A DNA stretch of 32,198 bases from Thiomargarita sp. (GTDB lineage: Bacteria > Pseudomonadota > Gammaproteobacteria > Beggiatoales > Beggiatoaceae). Under the pieces are notes generated by a model. The model saw only the letters and a list, made by a program, of their open reading frames with translations. It was not told the origin of the DNA and made no database searches. Below are positions 15,759 through 23,930 of this stretch, one piece after another. Each line of letters starts with the position of its first letter. Positions within the stretch are counted from its first letter, which is position 1. The stretch is taken from contig DYPD01000039.1 in assembly GCA_020720115.1 (NCBI GenBank), positions 1-32,198 of the forward strand. Reading direction: 5' to 3'. The translations under genes and the position numbers were made by a program.

Positions 15759-17308
15759 TGTCACGTTTTTTTAACACGGCGGGTCCTTGTCAACCTGAAA
15801 TTCATTATCAAATTAATCCATTACCACGCCTTGATGGAGTCAAAGCTTTAATTGATGGACGTCACTTTTTTATTATTCACGCTCCGCGTCAAACGGGTAA
15901 AACAACCTATTTGTACGCACTCATGCGTCAATTAAACAACGAAGGTCAATACACAGCTTTGCAAGTGAATATTCAAGAAGCCGCCAGTGGTGTGGATGCC
16001 CGCGATGCCATGCTGATTGCCGCCAATGCGTTATATAGCCAAGCATCTCGCCACTTACCTGAAAATGAACGTCCCCCAGTCACCAAAAGTTTTGATTGGC
16101 AGCACGAAAACAGCCTGCGCGGTTATTTAGAATTGTGGGCGCGAAACAATCCTAAACCTATCGCTTTATTCATTGATGAAGCAGACTCTTTAATGGATGA
16201 CTTATTTCTAGCATTATTACGTCAATTACGCGCTGGGTTTGAAGCCCGCCCCACAGGATTTCCACAATCCATTGTTTTAGTAGGATTGCGCGATATACGC
16301 GATTATAAAATTCGTATTCGTCCAGAATCCGCCAGCTTAGGTACCGGCTCGCCGTTTAATGTCAAAACGGAATCTTTATTCATGCAGGGTTTTACTGAGC
16401 AAGAAGTCTATGCTCTGTTAGATTTACATACGGCTGAAACTGGGCAAGTATTTGATACTGAGGTTAAACAAGAAATTTGGCGTTTAACCCAAGGACAGCC
16501 TTGGTTGAGCAATGCGTTGGCAAATCAAATTGTTGCTAAAGTGCTGAAAAACGATTTTACACAAAACATCAGGCTTGCCCATGTTGCGCAAGCTAAAGAA
16601 GAACTGATTGAACGCCGCGATACACATTTAGATAGTTTGGTGGATAAATTACGCGAGCCGAGGGTAAAATATATCGCTGAAGCCATTATCAACGGCAGTT
16701 CACCGGATTTTGATCGACTTAATGATGACATTTCTTATTTGCGCGATCTGGGATTGATTGCACCTAAACCGCCAGTGCGATTTGCTAATCCAATCTATCA
16801 AGAAATTATCCCGCGTGTTTTAAGTTATGGGTTTCAAATCAGTTTGCCGCAAGACTATGTAGAACCCCAGTGGTACATCAAAGACGGCAAATTAGATATG
16901 GAAGCTTTGCTTAAAGCCTTTACCAAGTTTTATCGGCGCAATTCTGATGCTTGGCTAGGTAAATATGATTTTCGTGAAGTGGGGCGACAATTACTACTCA
17001 TGGCGTTTTTGCAGCGCATTATTAATTCCGGTGGTCGTATTGAACGGGAAATGGCAGTGGGCAATGGGCGCTGTGATTTATTTATTGAATACGGAACCGA
17101 TCAATTTATCATTGAATTAAAACTCTACCACGATGAATTTAGCCGCGAAGATGGCATTGAACAAGCTGCACGTTATTTGGATAAACTCGGCATGAATAAA
17201 GCCTATTTGATTTTATTTGAAACCCGTCCCGGCATTGCTTGGGAACAGCGTTTGTATCGGGAAGACATTGTACAAGATGGAAAACAGATTGTCCTTTTAG
17301 GAATGTAA
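15758..17308 (+). CDS. AAA_35-like P-loop ATPase fused to a PD-(D/E)XK nuclease-like domain
   Basis: The 516-residue protein begins with the signature RFFNTAGPCQPEIHY of AAA_35-like ATPases. Walker A APRQTGKTT is at residues 42-50 and Walker B ALFIDEAD at 136-143; a winged-helix-like region follows (about 300-370). The C-terminal domain (about 390-516) carries GRCDLFIEYGTDQFIIELKL, a PD-(D/E)XK core with D440, E453 and K455, and a later EQAARYLDKLGMNKAYLI motif. ATPase-nuclease proteins of this kind are common in filamentous sulfur bacteria and cyanobacteria, and their function is unknown. It overlaps the yqiJ-like stop by 1 bp and is followed 37 bp later by the flotillin gene, so it is inside that operon. 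Confidence 0.88.
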   Translation: MSRFFNTAGPCQPEIHYQINPLPRLDGVKALIDGRHFFIIHAPRQTGKTTYLYALMRQLNNEGQYTALQVNIQEAASGVDARDAMLIAANALYSQASRHLPENERPPVTKSFDWQHENSLRGYLELWARNNPKPIALFIDEADSLMDDLFLALLRQLRAGFEARPTGFPQSIVLVGLRDIRDYKIRIRPESASLGTGSPFNVKTESLFMQGFTEQEVYALLDLHTAETGQVFDTEVKQEIWRLTQGQPWLSNALANQIVAKVLKNDFTQNIRLAHVAQAKEELIERRDTHLDSLVDKLREPRVKYIAEAIINGSSPDFDRLNDDISYLRDLGLIAPKPPVRFANPIYQEIIPRVLSYGFQISLPQDYVEPQWYIKDGKLDMEALLKAFTKFYRRNSDAWLGKYDFREVGRQLLLMAFLQRIINSGGRIEREMAVGNGRCDLFIEYGTDQFIIELKLYHDEFSREDGIEQAARYLDKLGMNKAYLILFETRPGIAWEQRLYREDIVQDGKQIVLLGM

Positions 17309-17345
17309 TTTAACTGAACCCCTTACTTAAACAGGAGAAATACTC

Positions 17346-19514
17346 ATGTCTTTTTCAGGTGAATTTTTATTTGGTGCAATTTTTGTACTTGGGATTATTT
17401 TCATTGGCATTTTAGTGCTGATTTTGCGGTTTTTTCAGAAAGTGGAACAAGGCAAAGCTTTGATTGTCAACACCATGAAAACCGAGCCGATAGTGACCTT
17501 TACCGGACGCATTGTATTGCCGGTCATTCATAAATCGGAAGTCATGGATATTTCCTTAAAAACCATTGAAATTGACCGACGTGGGCGAGAGGGCTTGATT
17601 TGCAAGGATAACATTCGTGCTGACATCAAAGTAGCTTTCTTTGTACGGGTGAATAAAACACCTGAAGATGTATTAAAGGTAGCTCAAGCCATTGGTTGTA
17701 CTCGCGCATCTGATAAGGCTACGCTGGAAGAATTGTTTAGTGCGAAATTTTCTGAGGCGTTAAAAACCGTTGGTAAACAATTGGATTTTGAAGACTTATA
17801 CAAAGAACGTGAATCTTTCCGCAATAGTATTATTAAAGTCATTGGCAAGGACTTGAATGGCTATGTATTAGAGGATGCGGCAATTGATTTTCTCGAACAA
17901 ACGCCGATTAATTCTTTAGACCCAGATAATATTCTTGATGCGCAAGGGATTCGCAAAATCACCGAACTGACCGCCATTCAGCATGTGCAGACCAATGAGT
18001 TTGAGAACCAGGAGAAAATGAGTATTACACGGCAGAATGTCACTGCCAAAGAAGCTATCCTAGAATTAGAGCGTCGACAAGCGGATGCGGAAGCAAAACA
18101 ACAAAGAGAAATTGCTAATGTGCGTGACCGCGAACAAGCGGAGATTAATATTGTTGCCGTACAGGAAAAAGAAAAATCTGAGCAAGCCCGGATTTTGGCA
18201 CAAGAACTCATAGAAATTCGAGAAAAGAATAAACAACGTGAAGTAGAAGTAGCAGAACAAAACCGTTTGCGCGTGGTTGGGATTGAATCCGAGCGTGTGC
18301 AATTAGCCCGTGATCAAGAAGTGGTGGCGCGAGAACGAGAAATTGAATTACAGCGCATTGCGAAAGAAAAGGCACTTGAAGAAGAACGTCGGGATATTGC
18401 AACTGTGGTGCGTGAGCGTGTGGCAGTGGAAAAAACCGTTGCAGAAGAGGAAGAAAAGACTAAAGAACTGCGGGCGGTAATGGAAGCTGAGCGGGATAAA
18501 AAAGTCTTAATTCTGGGAGCGGAAGCGGAAGCGCAAGAAATTTTAGTAAAAGATATTAAAGCGGCTGAAGCCTCGCAACAAGCAGCAGAGTTCCGTATTA
18601 GGGAGCAACTGGCGCGGGCTGAGGCGGATCGGGAAATGGCGGATAAGCAAGCGCAGGCGAAAATCCGCTTGGCAGAGGGGATTCAAGCGGAAGCGGCGGC
18701 GCAGGGTTTGGCAGAGGTGCGCGTGCGTGAAGCGAATGCGCTGGCGATTGAGAAAGAGGGGGCGGCGCAAGCGAAAGCCAAATTGGATTTGATGCAGGCA
18801 GAAGCCATAGGGCAAGAAAAGCTTGGTTTGGCGCACGCAAAAATCAAAGAAGCAGACGCAGAAGCTCTAAGAAAACAAGGAGATGCTGAGGCAGAGGCTT
18901 TGCTAAAACGCTTACAAGCACAAGCCGCTGGGCGCGAGGCGGAAGCGGGTGCAGTGGAAAAACTGGGGATGGCAGAGGCAAAAGCCATGCAGGAAAAACT
19001 GTTGGCAGAGGCATTGGGTTTGGCAGAGAAATTCAAAGCCTTGGATGCGCTCAGTGAGTCTGGACGGGCGCATGAAGAATTCCGTATTCGCTTAGAACAA
19101 GAATTGACCATTGCTAAAGAACAATGGGCGGCGCAACAAGTAGTGGCGGTTAAACAAGCAGAATTACTTGGCGAAGCCTTCAAACATGCAAAAATTGATA
19201 TTGTCGGCGGCGACCAGGTTTTCTTTGATCGCATAATCAATGCAACAAGCATGGCGAAAGCAGCGGATGGCTTTGTGCGCAATAGCGATACCACTCAAAA
19301 ACTATTGAAAGATTATTTGCAAGGCGACGCCAGTTTGTTGCAAGACTTAAAAGACATTCTTTCTAATCCAGCACTGTCTTCGCAGGATTTATCTAATCTC
19401 AGTTTATCGGCATTTCTGGCAAAATTGATGATTAATGCCACTCCTGAGCAACAGAAGAAGTTGAAACCTTTGTTGGCTTGGGTGGAAGAAAAGGGCTTGG
19501 CAGCGGTTAAGTAG
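17346..19514 (+). CDS. Flotillin-like SPFH protein (YqiK family)
   Basis: The 722-residue protein has an N-terminal membrane helix (about residues 5-28) and an SPFH/Band 7 domain (about 35-230, VEQGKALIVNTM, ADIKVAFFVRV, DPDNILDAQGIRKITELTA). A very long charged coiled coil rich in Glu-Ala repeats follows (about 235-580), then a C-terminal domain (about 610-722, VVGGDQVFF-like IVGGDQVFFDRI). It belongs to flotillins that scaffold membrane microdomains. E. coli YqiK is about 550 residues, so the coiled coil here is extended. AGGAG precedes the ATG. The partner YqiJ-like gene is two genes upstream. Confidence 0.9.
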   Translation: MSFSGEFLFGAIFVLGIIFIGILVLILRFFQKVEQGKALIVNTMKTEPIVTFTGRIVLPVIHKSEVMDISLKTIEIDRRGREGLICKDNIRADIKVAFFVRVNKTPEDVLKVAQAIGCTRASDKATLEELFSAKFSEALKTVGKQLDFEDLYKERESFRNSIIKVIGKDLNGYVLEDAAIDFLEQTPINSLDPDNILDAQGIRKITELTAIQHVQTNEFENQEKMSITRQNVTAKEAILELERRQADAEAKQQREIANVRDREQAEINIVAVQEKEKSEQARILAQELIEIREKNKQREVEVAEQNRLRVVGIESERVQLARDQEVVAREREIELQRIAKEKALEEERRDIATVVRERVAVEKTVAEEEEKTKELRAVMEAERDKKVLILGAEAEAQEILVKDIKAAEASQQAAEFRIREQLARAEADREMADKQAQAKIRLAEGIQAEAAAQGLAEVRVREANALAIEKEGAAQAKAKLDLMQAEAIGQEKLGLAHAKIKEADAEALRKQGDAEAEALLKRLQAQAAGREAEAGAVEKLGMAEAKAMQEKLLAEALGLAEKFKALDALSESGRAHEEFRIRLEQELTIAKEQWAAQQVVAVKQAELLGEAFKHAKIDIVGGDQVFFDRIINATSMAKAADGFVRNSDTTQKLLKDYLQGDASLLQDLKDILSNPALSSQDLSNLSLSAFLAKLMINATPEQQKKLKPLLAWVEEKGLAAVK

Positions 19515-19595
19515 TAGTAATGGCGCGCAGCAAATCAAGCCAGACGCCAACATTAACCCCGGTTATTTTTACACGGAAAATCACAGAGAAAATCT

Positions 19596-20258
19596 ATGAA
19601 ATATCGCGTTTTTTTATGCGCTGTGGCGTTGCATTCGGTGGCTTGGGCTGACGTGTATCAATGTAGCGAAAGCGACGGTAGCCTGACTTTTAGCGATGCG
19701 CCCTGCGGCAAATCAGTACCGCAAAAGATCATTACCGATGCCGAACTCAAACGGCGCATGAACAGCGATTTAATACCTTTGAAGCCCTCCCCAGCGGAGC
19801 AAGGGCAAGTGAAGGCGACCGAGGATACCCGCTGGCGGACGATTGAAGGCTGGGGCTATGTGGGTTTGAGCTATGCTACTGGCAGCCAAGCAGCGGTGGC
19901 GGTGTGGGCGGCTTCTGCTGAGGTAGCAGATGACAAAGCCAAAGCCGCTTGTCAGCAGAAAAACGCTGGACAACCCTGTGCTGGCGGCGGTGCCAATGTG
20001 TATTCTGACCGTGCACCAGAGCAAATCTGTATTGCTCATGCAACGCAAACCCTTGAACAAGGTACGCGCACGGTGGTGTCTTCCGATCCGAGCCAAGCCA
20101 GAGCCGAGGCGCAAGTGCTGCGCTCGGTTGCTTGCCAGGTGGAAAACTGCGCAGGTAAACTCACTGATTCGCAGTGTGTGGACGTGCAGGAATTACCGCC
20201 AGCAGCAGCGCTCACCGCAACATCTTCGCCTCCTGGTACGCTGGAGCTTGGGCGTTAA
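19596..20258 (+). CDS. Exported DUF4124-type protein with DUF4189-like C-terminal region
   Basis: The 220-residue protein has a signal peptide (about residues 1-18, cleavage after SVAWA). A DUF4124-like motif follows (DVYQCSESDGSLTFSDAPCG) and then a cysteine-rich region (about 85-200) with GWGYVGLSYATGSQAAVAVW, reminiscent of DUF4189. Even-numbered cysteine groups suggest periplasmic disulphides. AGAGAAAA lies before the ATG. It stands 81 bp after the flotillin gene on the same strand. Function is unknown. Confidence 0.75.
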   Translation: MKYRVFLCAVALHSVAWADVYQCSESDGSLTFSDAPCGKSVPQKIITDAELKRRMNSDLIPLKPSPAEQGQVKATEDTRWRTIEGWGYVGLSYATGSQAAVAVWAASAEVADDKAKAACQQKNAGQPCAGGGANVYSDRAPEQICIAHATQTLEQGTRTVVSSDPSQARAEAQVLRSVACQVENCAGKLTDSQCVDVQELPPAAALTATSSPPGTLELGR

Positions 20259-20387
20259 TGCCTGTTGTTTGAACATCTAATTAACTGGCTCAAGACGGCT
20301 ACTGGGAGTTGCAATTTTAGCTGGCTTCTGAGATAAAAGCGCAGGTGCTCGATTTATCTGTTGGCTTTAAGCGATTGGGCTATATTT

Positions 20388-20416
20388 TTGACAGAACATT
20401 GCAAACTGGACATTCT
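20388..20416 (+). promoter_or_regulatory. Candidate sigma70 promoter for the membrane protein gene
   Basis: TTGACA (20388-20393), a 17-bp spacer and CATTCT (20411-20416). The -35 is perfect and the -10 matches 3 of 6. The ATG at 20451 lies 34 bp further on with AGGAAAAG between. It could also drive hisB-hisH, which follow closely. Confidence 0.4.
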
Positions 20417-20450
20417 AAAAATCTGTCCGATTTTTTTATAGGAAAAGCAC

Positions 20451-21044
20451 ATGGATTCACCCTGGATAGTCGCTTTACTGGTCTTTTTAGGCATTTTTTT
20501 AATGTTTGTTCTCATCAGCTTATTAGCGGATTTGCTGATTATCGGCACTGCCATTAGCTGTGCAGCTGCCGCGTATTTTATGCCAAACTGGTATCCCTTA
20601 TTCTTTGATTTCGTTAAAGATACTCAATTGCCAGTTTATCTGGGTTTAGCCGATCCAAGCGGCGGCGCTTTGGAACAAGTCACGCTGTATAGCATGAGTG
20701 CTTTGTTGGTGTTTGGCGGCACTTTAATTTGTATTCCGGCATTGCCTTTTTCGGCGACTTATCGGCAAATTCTCGGTGCTAATAAAATTGGCAAAAGCGA
20801 CGAAACTTTCGTGCGTGCCCTGGTGCGTTCAGAGCTTGACGATCTGGATAAACCGCGCAAGAAACCGCAAGCCACTACCAAGCCACAACCACAGCCACAG
20901 CCACAGCCACACCAGGCAGTGAGCAAAAGTCGCCGTCCGCCCTTACCGGAATTGCCACGAGAAAGAGAAATAGAATTTGAGCCGCAGATAGAACCCATTC
21001 CTGCGCCTGCCGCCCCTCAGCCCCTTAGCCCTAAAGAGTCCTAA
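20451..21044 (+). CDS. Membrane protein with Pro-Gln repeat tail
   Basis: The 197-residue protein has three hydrophobic segments (about residues 5-25, 26-45 and 80-102). The cytoplasmic C-terminal tail is rich in Pro, Gln and charged residues, with a PQ repeat at about 144-152 and REREIEFEPQIEPIPAP further on. AGGAAAAG before the ATG supports the start. I do not recognise a family. It ends 6 bp before hisB, so it is probably in the same transcript, though a histidine-related role is not implied. Confidence 0.72.
   Translation: MDSPWIVALLVFLGIFLMFVLISLLADLLIIGTAISCAAAAYFMPNWYPLFFDFVKDTQLPVYLGLADPSGGALEQVTLYSMSALLVFGGTLICIPALPFSATYRQILGANKIGKSDETFVRALVRSELDDLDKPRKKPQATTKPQPQPQPQPHQAVSKSRRPPLPELPREREIEFEPQIEPIPAPAAPQPLSPKES
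20884..20910 (+). repeat. Short tandem repeat of CCACAG encoding Pro-Gln
   Basis: Four to five consecutive 6-bp units (CCACAG with one CCACAA variant) encode the PQPQPQ stretch of the preceding membrane protein. Such repeats can vary in number by slippage without a frameshift. Confidence 0.75.
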
Positions 21045-21050
21045 AAAGCC

Positions 21051-21644
21051 ATGTCAGAGCGCCGTGCGCACATTGAGCGCAACACCTTAGAAACCCAAAT
21101 CAAGGTCAATCTGAATCTGGATGGCAGCGGAAACGCCCGTTTCCAAACGGGTGTGCCGTTTTTAGAGCATATGCTAGAACAAATTGCCCGTCACGGCGCG
21201 ATTGATCTGGATATTGAAGCCAATGGCGATATTCATATTGACGATCATCACAGCGTGGAAGACATCGGTATTGCGCTGGGACAAGCCTTTGCCCAAGCGG
21301 TCGGCGACAAAAAAGGCATCAGTCGCTACGGTCATGCCTATGTGCCACTGGATGAGGCGCTGTCGCGGGTCGTGATTGATTTTTCCGGGCGTCCGGGGCT
21401 GGAATTTCACGTCACCTTCCCGCGTAGCCACATCGGACAATTTGACGTAGATCTGTTTCAAGAGTTTTTTCAAGGTTTCGTCAACCATGCGCAAGTCACT
21501 CTGCACATTGATAATTTACGCGGTCGTAACGCCCACCATATCATCGAAACCATTTTCAAAGCCTTCGGACGAGCGTTACGCATGGCACTCACCGCCGATC
21601 CGCGAATGCAGGGCATCATGCCCTCTACCAAAGGGAGCCTGTAA
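21051..21644 (+). CDS. hisB: Imidazoleglycerol-phosphate dehydratase
   Basis: The 197-residue monofunctional enzyme catalyses the sixth step of histidine synthesis, turning imidazole glycerol phosphate into imidazole acetol phosphate. The metal-binding motifs DDHHSVED and NAHHIIE, together with GVPFLEHML and [16 protein letters not shown], are all present, so the catalytic core is intact. There is no fused histidinol-phosphatase domain, unlike E. coli HisB. The stop is followed directly by the hisH ATG, a typical coupled pair. Confidence 0.98.
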   Translation: MSERRAHIERNTLETQIKVNLNLDGSGNARFQTGVPFLEHMLEQIARHGAIDLDIEANGDIHIDDHHSVEDIGIALGQAFAQAVGDKKGISRYGHAYVPLDEALSRVVIDFSGRPGLEFHVTFPRSHIGQFDVDLFQEFFQGFVNHAQVTLHIDNLRGRNAHHIIETIFKAFGRALRMALTADPRMQGIMPSTKGSL

Positions 21645-22289
21645 ATGAACAGCGTGGCAGTCATTGATTATGGCATGAGCAACTTGCGCTCCGTGAGTCG
21701 CGCTTTAGAACAGGTCGCAGGCAACCAGTGGCAAGTGATTATCAGCAACCAAGCAGACCACATTTATGCCGCAGATAAGGTCGTGTTTCCCGGGCAGGGC
21801 GCTATTGGCAACTGTATGCAGTTGTTACAAGATACTGGTTTGCATGAAGTTATTCTGCATTGCCTACTGCAAAAACCCTTTTTAGGTATTTGCTTAGGCT
21901 TGCAAAGCTTGCTGGAATTTAGCGCCGAAAGCGGCGGCACAAAAGGCTTTGGCACAGTGCCTGGCGAAGTAAAACGCTTTGCCGAAAATTTACGCGACCC
22001 GCAAACCGGCGAACATTTGAAAATTCCGCATATGGGTTGGAATCAAGTACAACAGCAACAAACCCATCCCTTATGGACAGGCATAGAAAACAATAGCCGT
22101 TTTTATTTTGTACACAGCTACTATGCCGAGCCAACCAATCCCGCACAAATTGCCGCGACCACCCATTATCCCGAACCTTTCGCCTCAGCAGTGGCTTACG
22201 GCAATGTATTTGCTGTGCAATTTCACCCAGAAAAAAGCCAACACGCAGGCTTGCAATTATTGGAAAACTTTTTGAATTGGACGCCATAA
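21645..22289 (+). CDS. hisH: Imidazole glycerol phosphate synthase, glutamine amidotransferase subunit
   Basis: The 214-residue class I glutamine amidotransferase subunit supplies ammonia to HisF. The nucleophile motif LGICLGLQ and the His-Glu pair in QFHPEKSQ are present, along with the PGQGA and HMGWNQV segments. The start codon abuts the hisB stop and GGGAG lies inside the end of hisB. The usual next genes, hisA and hisF, are missing: an intrinsic terminator follows 36 bp later. Confidence 0.97.
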   Translation: MNSVAVIDYGMSNLRSVSRALEQVAGNQWQVIISNQADHIYAADKVVFPGQGAIGNCMQLLQDTGLHEVILHCLLQKPFLGICLGLQSLLEFSAESGGTKGFGTVPGEVKRFAENLRDPQTGEHLKIPHMGWNQVQQQQTHPLWTGIENNSRFYFVHSYYAEPTNPAQIAATTHYPEPFASAVAYGNVFAVQFHPEKSQHAGLQLLENFLNWTP

Positions 22290-22324
22290 AACAACAAACG
22301 CTGGCTTTCAATTGCAAACCCAAA

Positions 22325-22363
22325 CAAAAAAACCGCTTTAACTTAAATTGAAGCGGTTTTTTT
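22325..22363. terminator. Bidirectional intrinsic terminator after hisH
   Basis: AACCGCTT (22331-22338) pairs with AAGCGGTT (22351-22358) around a 12-nt loop. A run of A precedes it and a run of T follows. The T tract on the plus side ends the hisBH transcript; the A tract would serve the other strand. Confidence 0.88.
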
Positions 22364-22426
22364 CGTTTCCAAACGCCGCACATCGCGCTATTTGTGGCTG
22401 GCTGTCTTGTGGGTAATGGGGTGGTG

Positions 22427-22432
22427 TATAAT
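22427..22432 (+). promoter_or_regulatory. Candidate -10 box (TATAAT) upstream of the hairpin element
   Basis: A consensus TATAAT. The nearest -35-like hexamer, TTGTGG (22407-22412), is only 14 bp away, shorter than the usual 16-18. It could start a transcript covering the hairpin at 22442-22498 and, 250 bp on, the solute-binding protein gene. Confidence 0.35.
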
Positions 22433-22441
22433 GATAAATCA

Positions 22442-22498
22442 CTTGAGCGCACTGCTTTAATTGTGCAGTATTTGTTGCACAGACTGCGCTCAGTCAAG
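22442..22498 (+). other. Compound stem-loop (possible structured leader or small RNA)
   Basis: An outer stem pairs CTTGAGCGCA (22442-22451) with TGCGC-TCAG-TCAAG (22485-22498), a 10-bp helix with a 4-nt bulge. An inner stem pairs TGTGCA (22462-22467) with TGCACA (22476-22481) around an 8-nt loop. It does not fit a tRNA, 6S RNA or tmRNA. No T tract follows, so it is not a terminator. Confidence 0.4.
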
Positions 22499-22681
22499 CG
22501 AAGCTGCCTGCCATAAGCAGTTTATGACAAGCACCATGACAAAAATAAAAACATTTTTGGAAATAGGTTAAAACTGCACATCAGTAGAATTTTTCAAGCT
22601 GTAGTACCATGAGACAGATTCAAGCACCCATCAAAGCTAACTGAAAAGACAGCAAATTTGTTGACAACCAGAGAGGTAGTT

Positions 22682-23869
22682 ATGTCCAACGGCACAAAAA
22701 TGACCCCATTAGGCAAAACAGTTATTTTTCTCTTCCTCGCCGCCTGCTTTTACGGCGCTTATCATTTCTTCTTCCAAGGTACGAGCACTGCGCCCGGTAC
22801 GCTAGAAGCAACCGGGGGCGGCGCCACAGGTACACAAGTGGAAATCGGCATAGCCTACGGCACAGAAAAACGCCAATGGCTGGAATGGGCAGCAGATGAA
22901 TTTGCCAAAACCCGTGACGGCAAAAGCATTAAAGTCAAGCTGCTGCCAATGGGTTCACTAGAAGGAGCAAACGCCATAGCCGGCGGCGATCAGCGCGTAC
23001 ATGTGTGGTCCCCTGCCAGCAGCCTGTATAAAGAAATATTCATTCAAAATTGGCAAATTGCTTATGGAATGCAAGATCAACCCATTGCTAAAGAAGAAAT
23101 TCTGGCTCTAACCCCAATGGTATTGGTAATGTGGAAAGAACGCTACGAAGCTTTCCAACAAAAATACCCAGAATTAACCTTCCGCACTATTGCCGACGCA
23201 CTGGCAGAAAAAAATGGTTGGGAAGGCATTGCCAACAAACCAGAATGGGGTTTGTTCAAATTCGGACACACCGACCCAACAGAATCCAACAGCGGTTTAT
23301 TAACACTGCTGCTCATGGCTTACGATCACGCGAAAAAATGCCGCGATTTACAGGTCGCAGATACTATCAATTTGGAGTTTCAAAATTGGTTACAGCGTTT
23401 AGAACAAGCCGTCAGCGGTTTATCCAATAGCACAGGCAATCTCATGCGGGAAATGATCCTCAAAGGACCTTCTGCTTATGACGCGCTTTTTGTTTACGAA
23501 AATGTCGCCATTGATTACCTAAAAAGTGCGCAAGGACGCTGGGGCACTTTGCAAGTGGTGTATCCAGTACAAAATATGTGGAACGACAACCCCTACTACA
23601 TTCTCAACACCCCCTGGAGCGACAAAGCACACCAAAACGCTGCTGAAACCTTTCTGGCTTTCTTGCTAAGTGAACCCGTGCAAAAACGCTCATTAGTACA
23701 TGGTTTTCGCCCCGGTGATCCACAAATTCCGGTAAAAACACCCGACAGCCCTTTTAATCAATACGCACAATATGGACTCAAGGTAGATATTCCTCAAACC
23801 TGCGCTTCTCCCAGTCCAGAAGTTATCAACAATTTACTCAGCAGTTGGCAGCGTGCCCGCACTCATTAA
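22682..23869 (+). CDS. Membrane-anchored extracellular solute-binding protein
   Basis: The 395-residue protein has an N-terminal hydrophobic segment (about residues 12-30) ending in a possible lipobox (LAAC, C22), then a Gly/Thr linker and a periplasmic-binding-protein domain of the SBP_bac_11/family 1 type. Supporting segments are IAYGTEKRQWLEWAADEF, GDQRVHVWSPASSLY, FGHTDPTESNSGLLTLLL and GPSAYDALFVYENVAIDYL. I start at the ATG at 22682, preceded by AGAGG, not at an upstream TTG. No permease or ATPase gene is adjacent, so it is an orphan binding protein; its ligand is unknown. Similar domains occur fused to VWA domains in related bacteria. Confidence 0.85.
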   Translation: MSNGTKMTPLGKTVIFLFLAACFYGAYHFFFQGTSTAPGTLEATGGGATGTQVEIGIAYGTEKRQWLEWAADEFAKTRDGKSIKVKLLPMGSLEGANAIAGGDQRVHVWSPASSLYKEIFIQNWQIAYGMQDQPIAKEEILALTPMVLVMWKERYEAFQQKYPELTFRTIADALAEKNGWEGIANKPEWGLFKFGHTDPTESNSGLLTLLLMAYDHAKKCRDLQVADTINLEFQNWLQRLEQAVSGLSNSTGNLMREMILKGPSAYDALFVYENVAIDYLKSAQGRWGTLQVVYPVQNMWNDNPYYILNTPWSDKAHQNAAETFLAFLLSEPVQKRSLVHGFRPGDPQIPVKTPDSPFNQYAQYGLKVDIPQTCASPSPEVINNLLSSWQRARTH

Positions 23870-23930
23870 TCAATACTGGATTCTTTGCAAGGTGATAAAT
23901 CAAACCAAAAAAGCGCTTTGGAGATTTTTT

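Larger units (their letters stand above)
22290..22681. other. Long intergenic region with terminator, -10 box and a hairpin element
   Basis: This 392-bp non-coding stretch holds the his terminator (22325-22363), a perfect TATAAT (22427-22432) and, starting about 9 bp later, a compound stem-loop (22442-22498). The remaining 180 bp before the next ATG are AT-rich with no clear structure and end in GAGAGG, the ribosome-binding site of the solute-binding protein gene. Confidence 0.6.

Noticed and set aside
18543-19294. Minus-strand frames opposite the flotillin gene, rich in Ser/Ala/Cys
   Set aside because: They mirror the Glu-Ala-rich codons of the flotillin coiled coil and have no start signals.
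20884-20910. Regulatory iteron or CRISPR repeat
   Set aside because: It is an in-frame Pro-Gln microsatellite within a coding region.
22442-22498. tRNA or 6S RNA
   Set aside because: No T-loop or CCA end, wrong length and helix order; kept only as an unassigned stem-loop.
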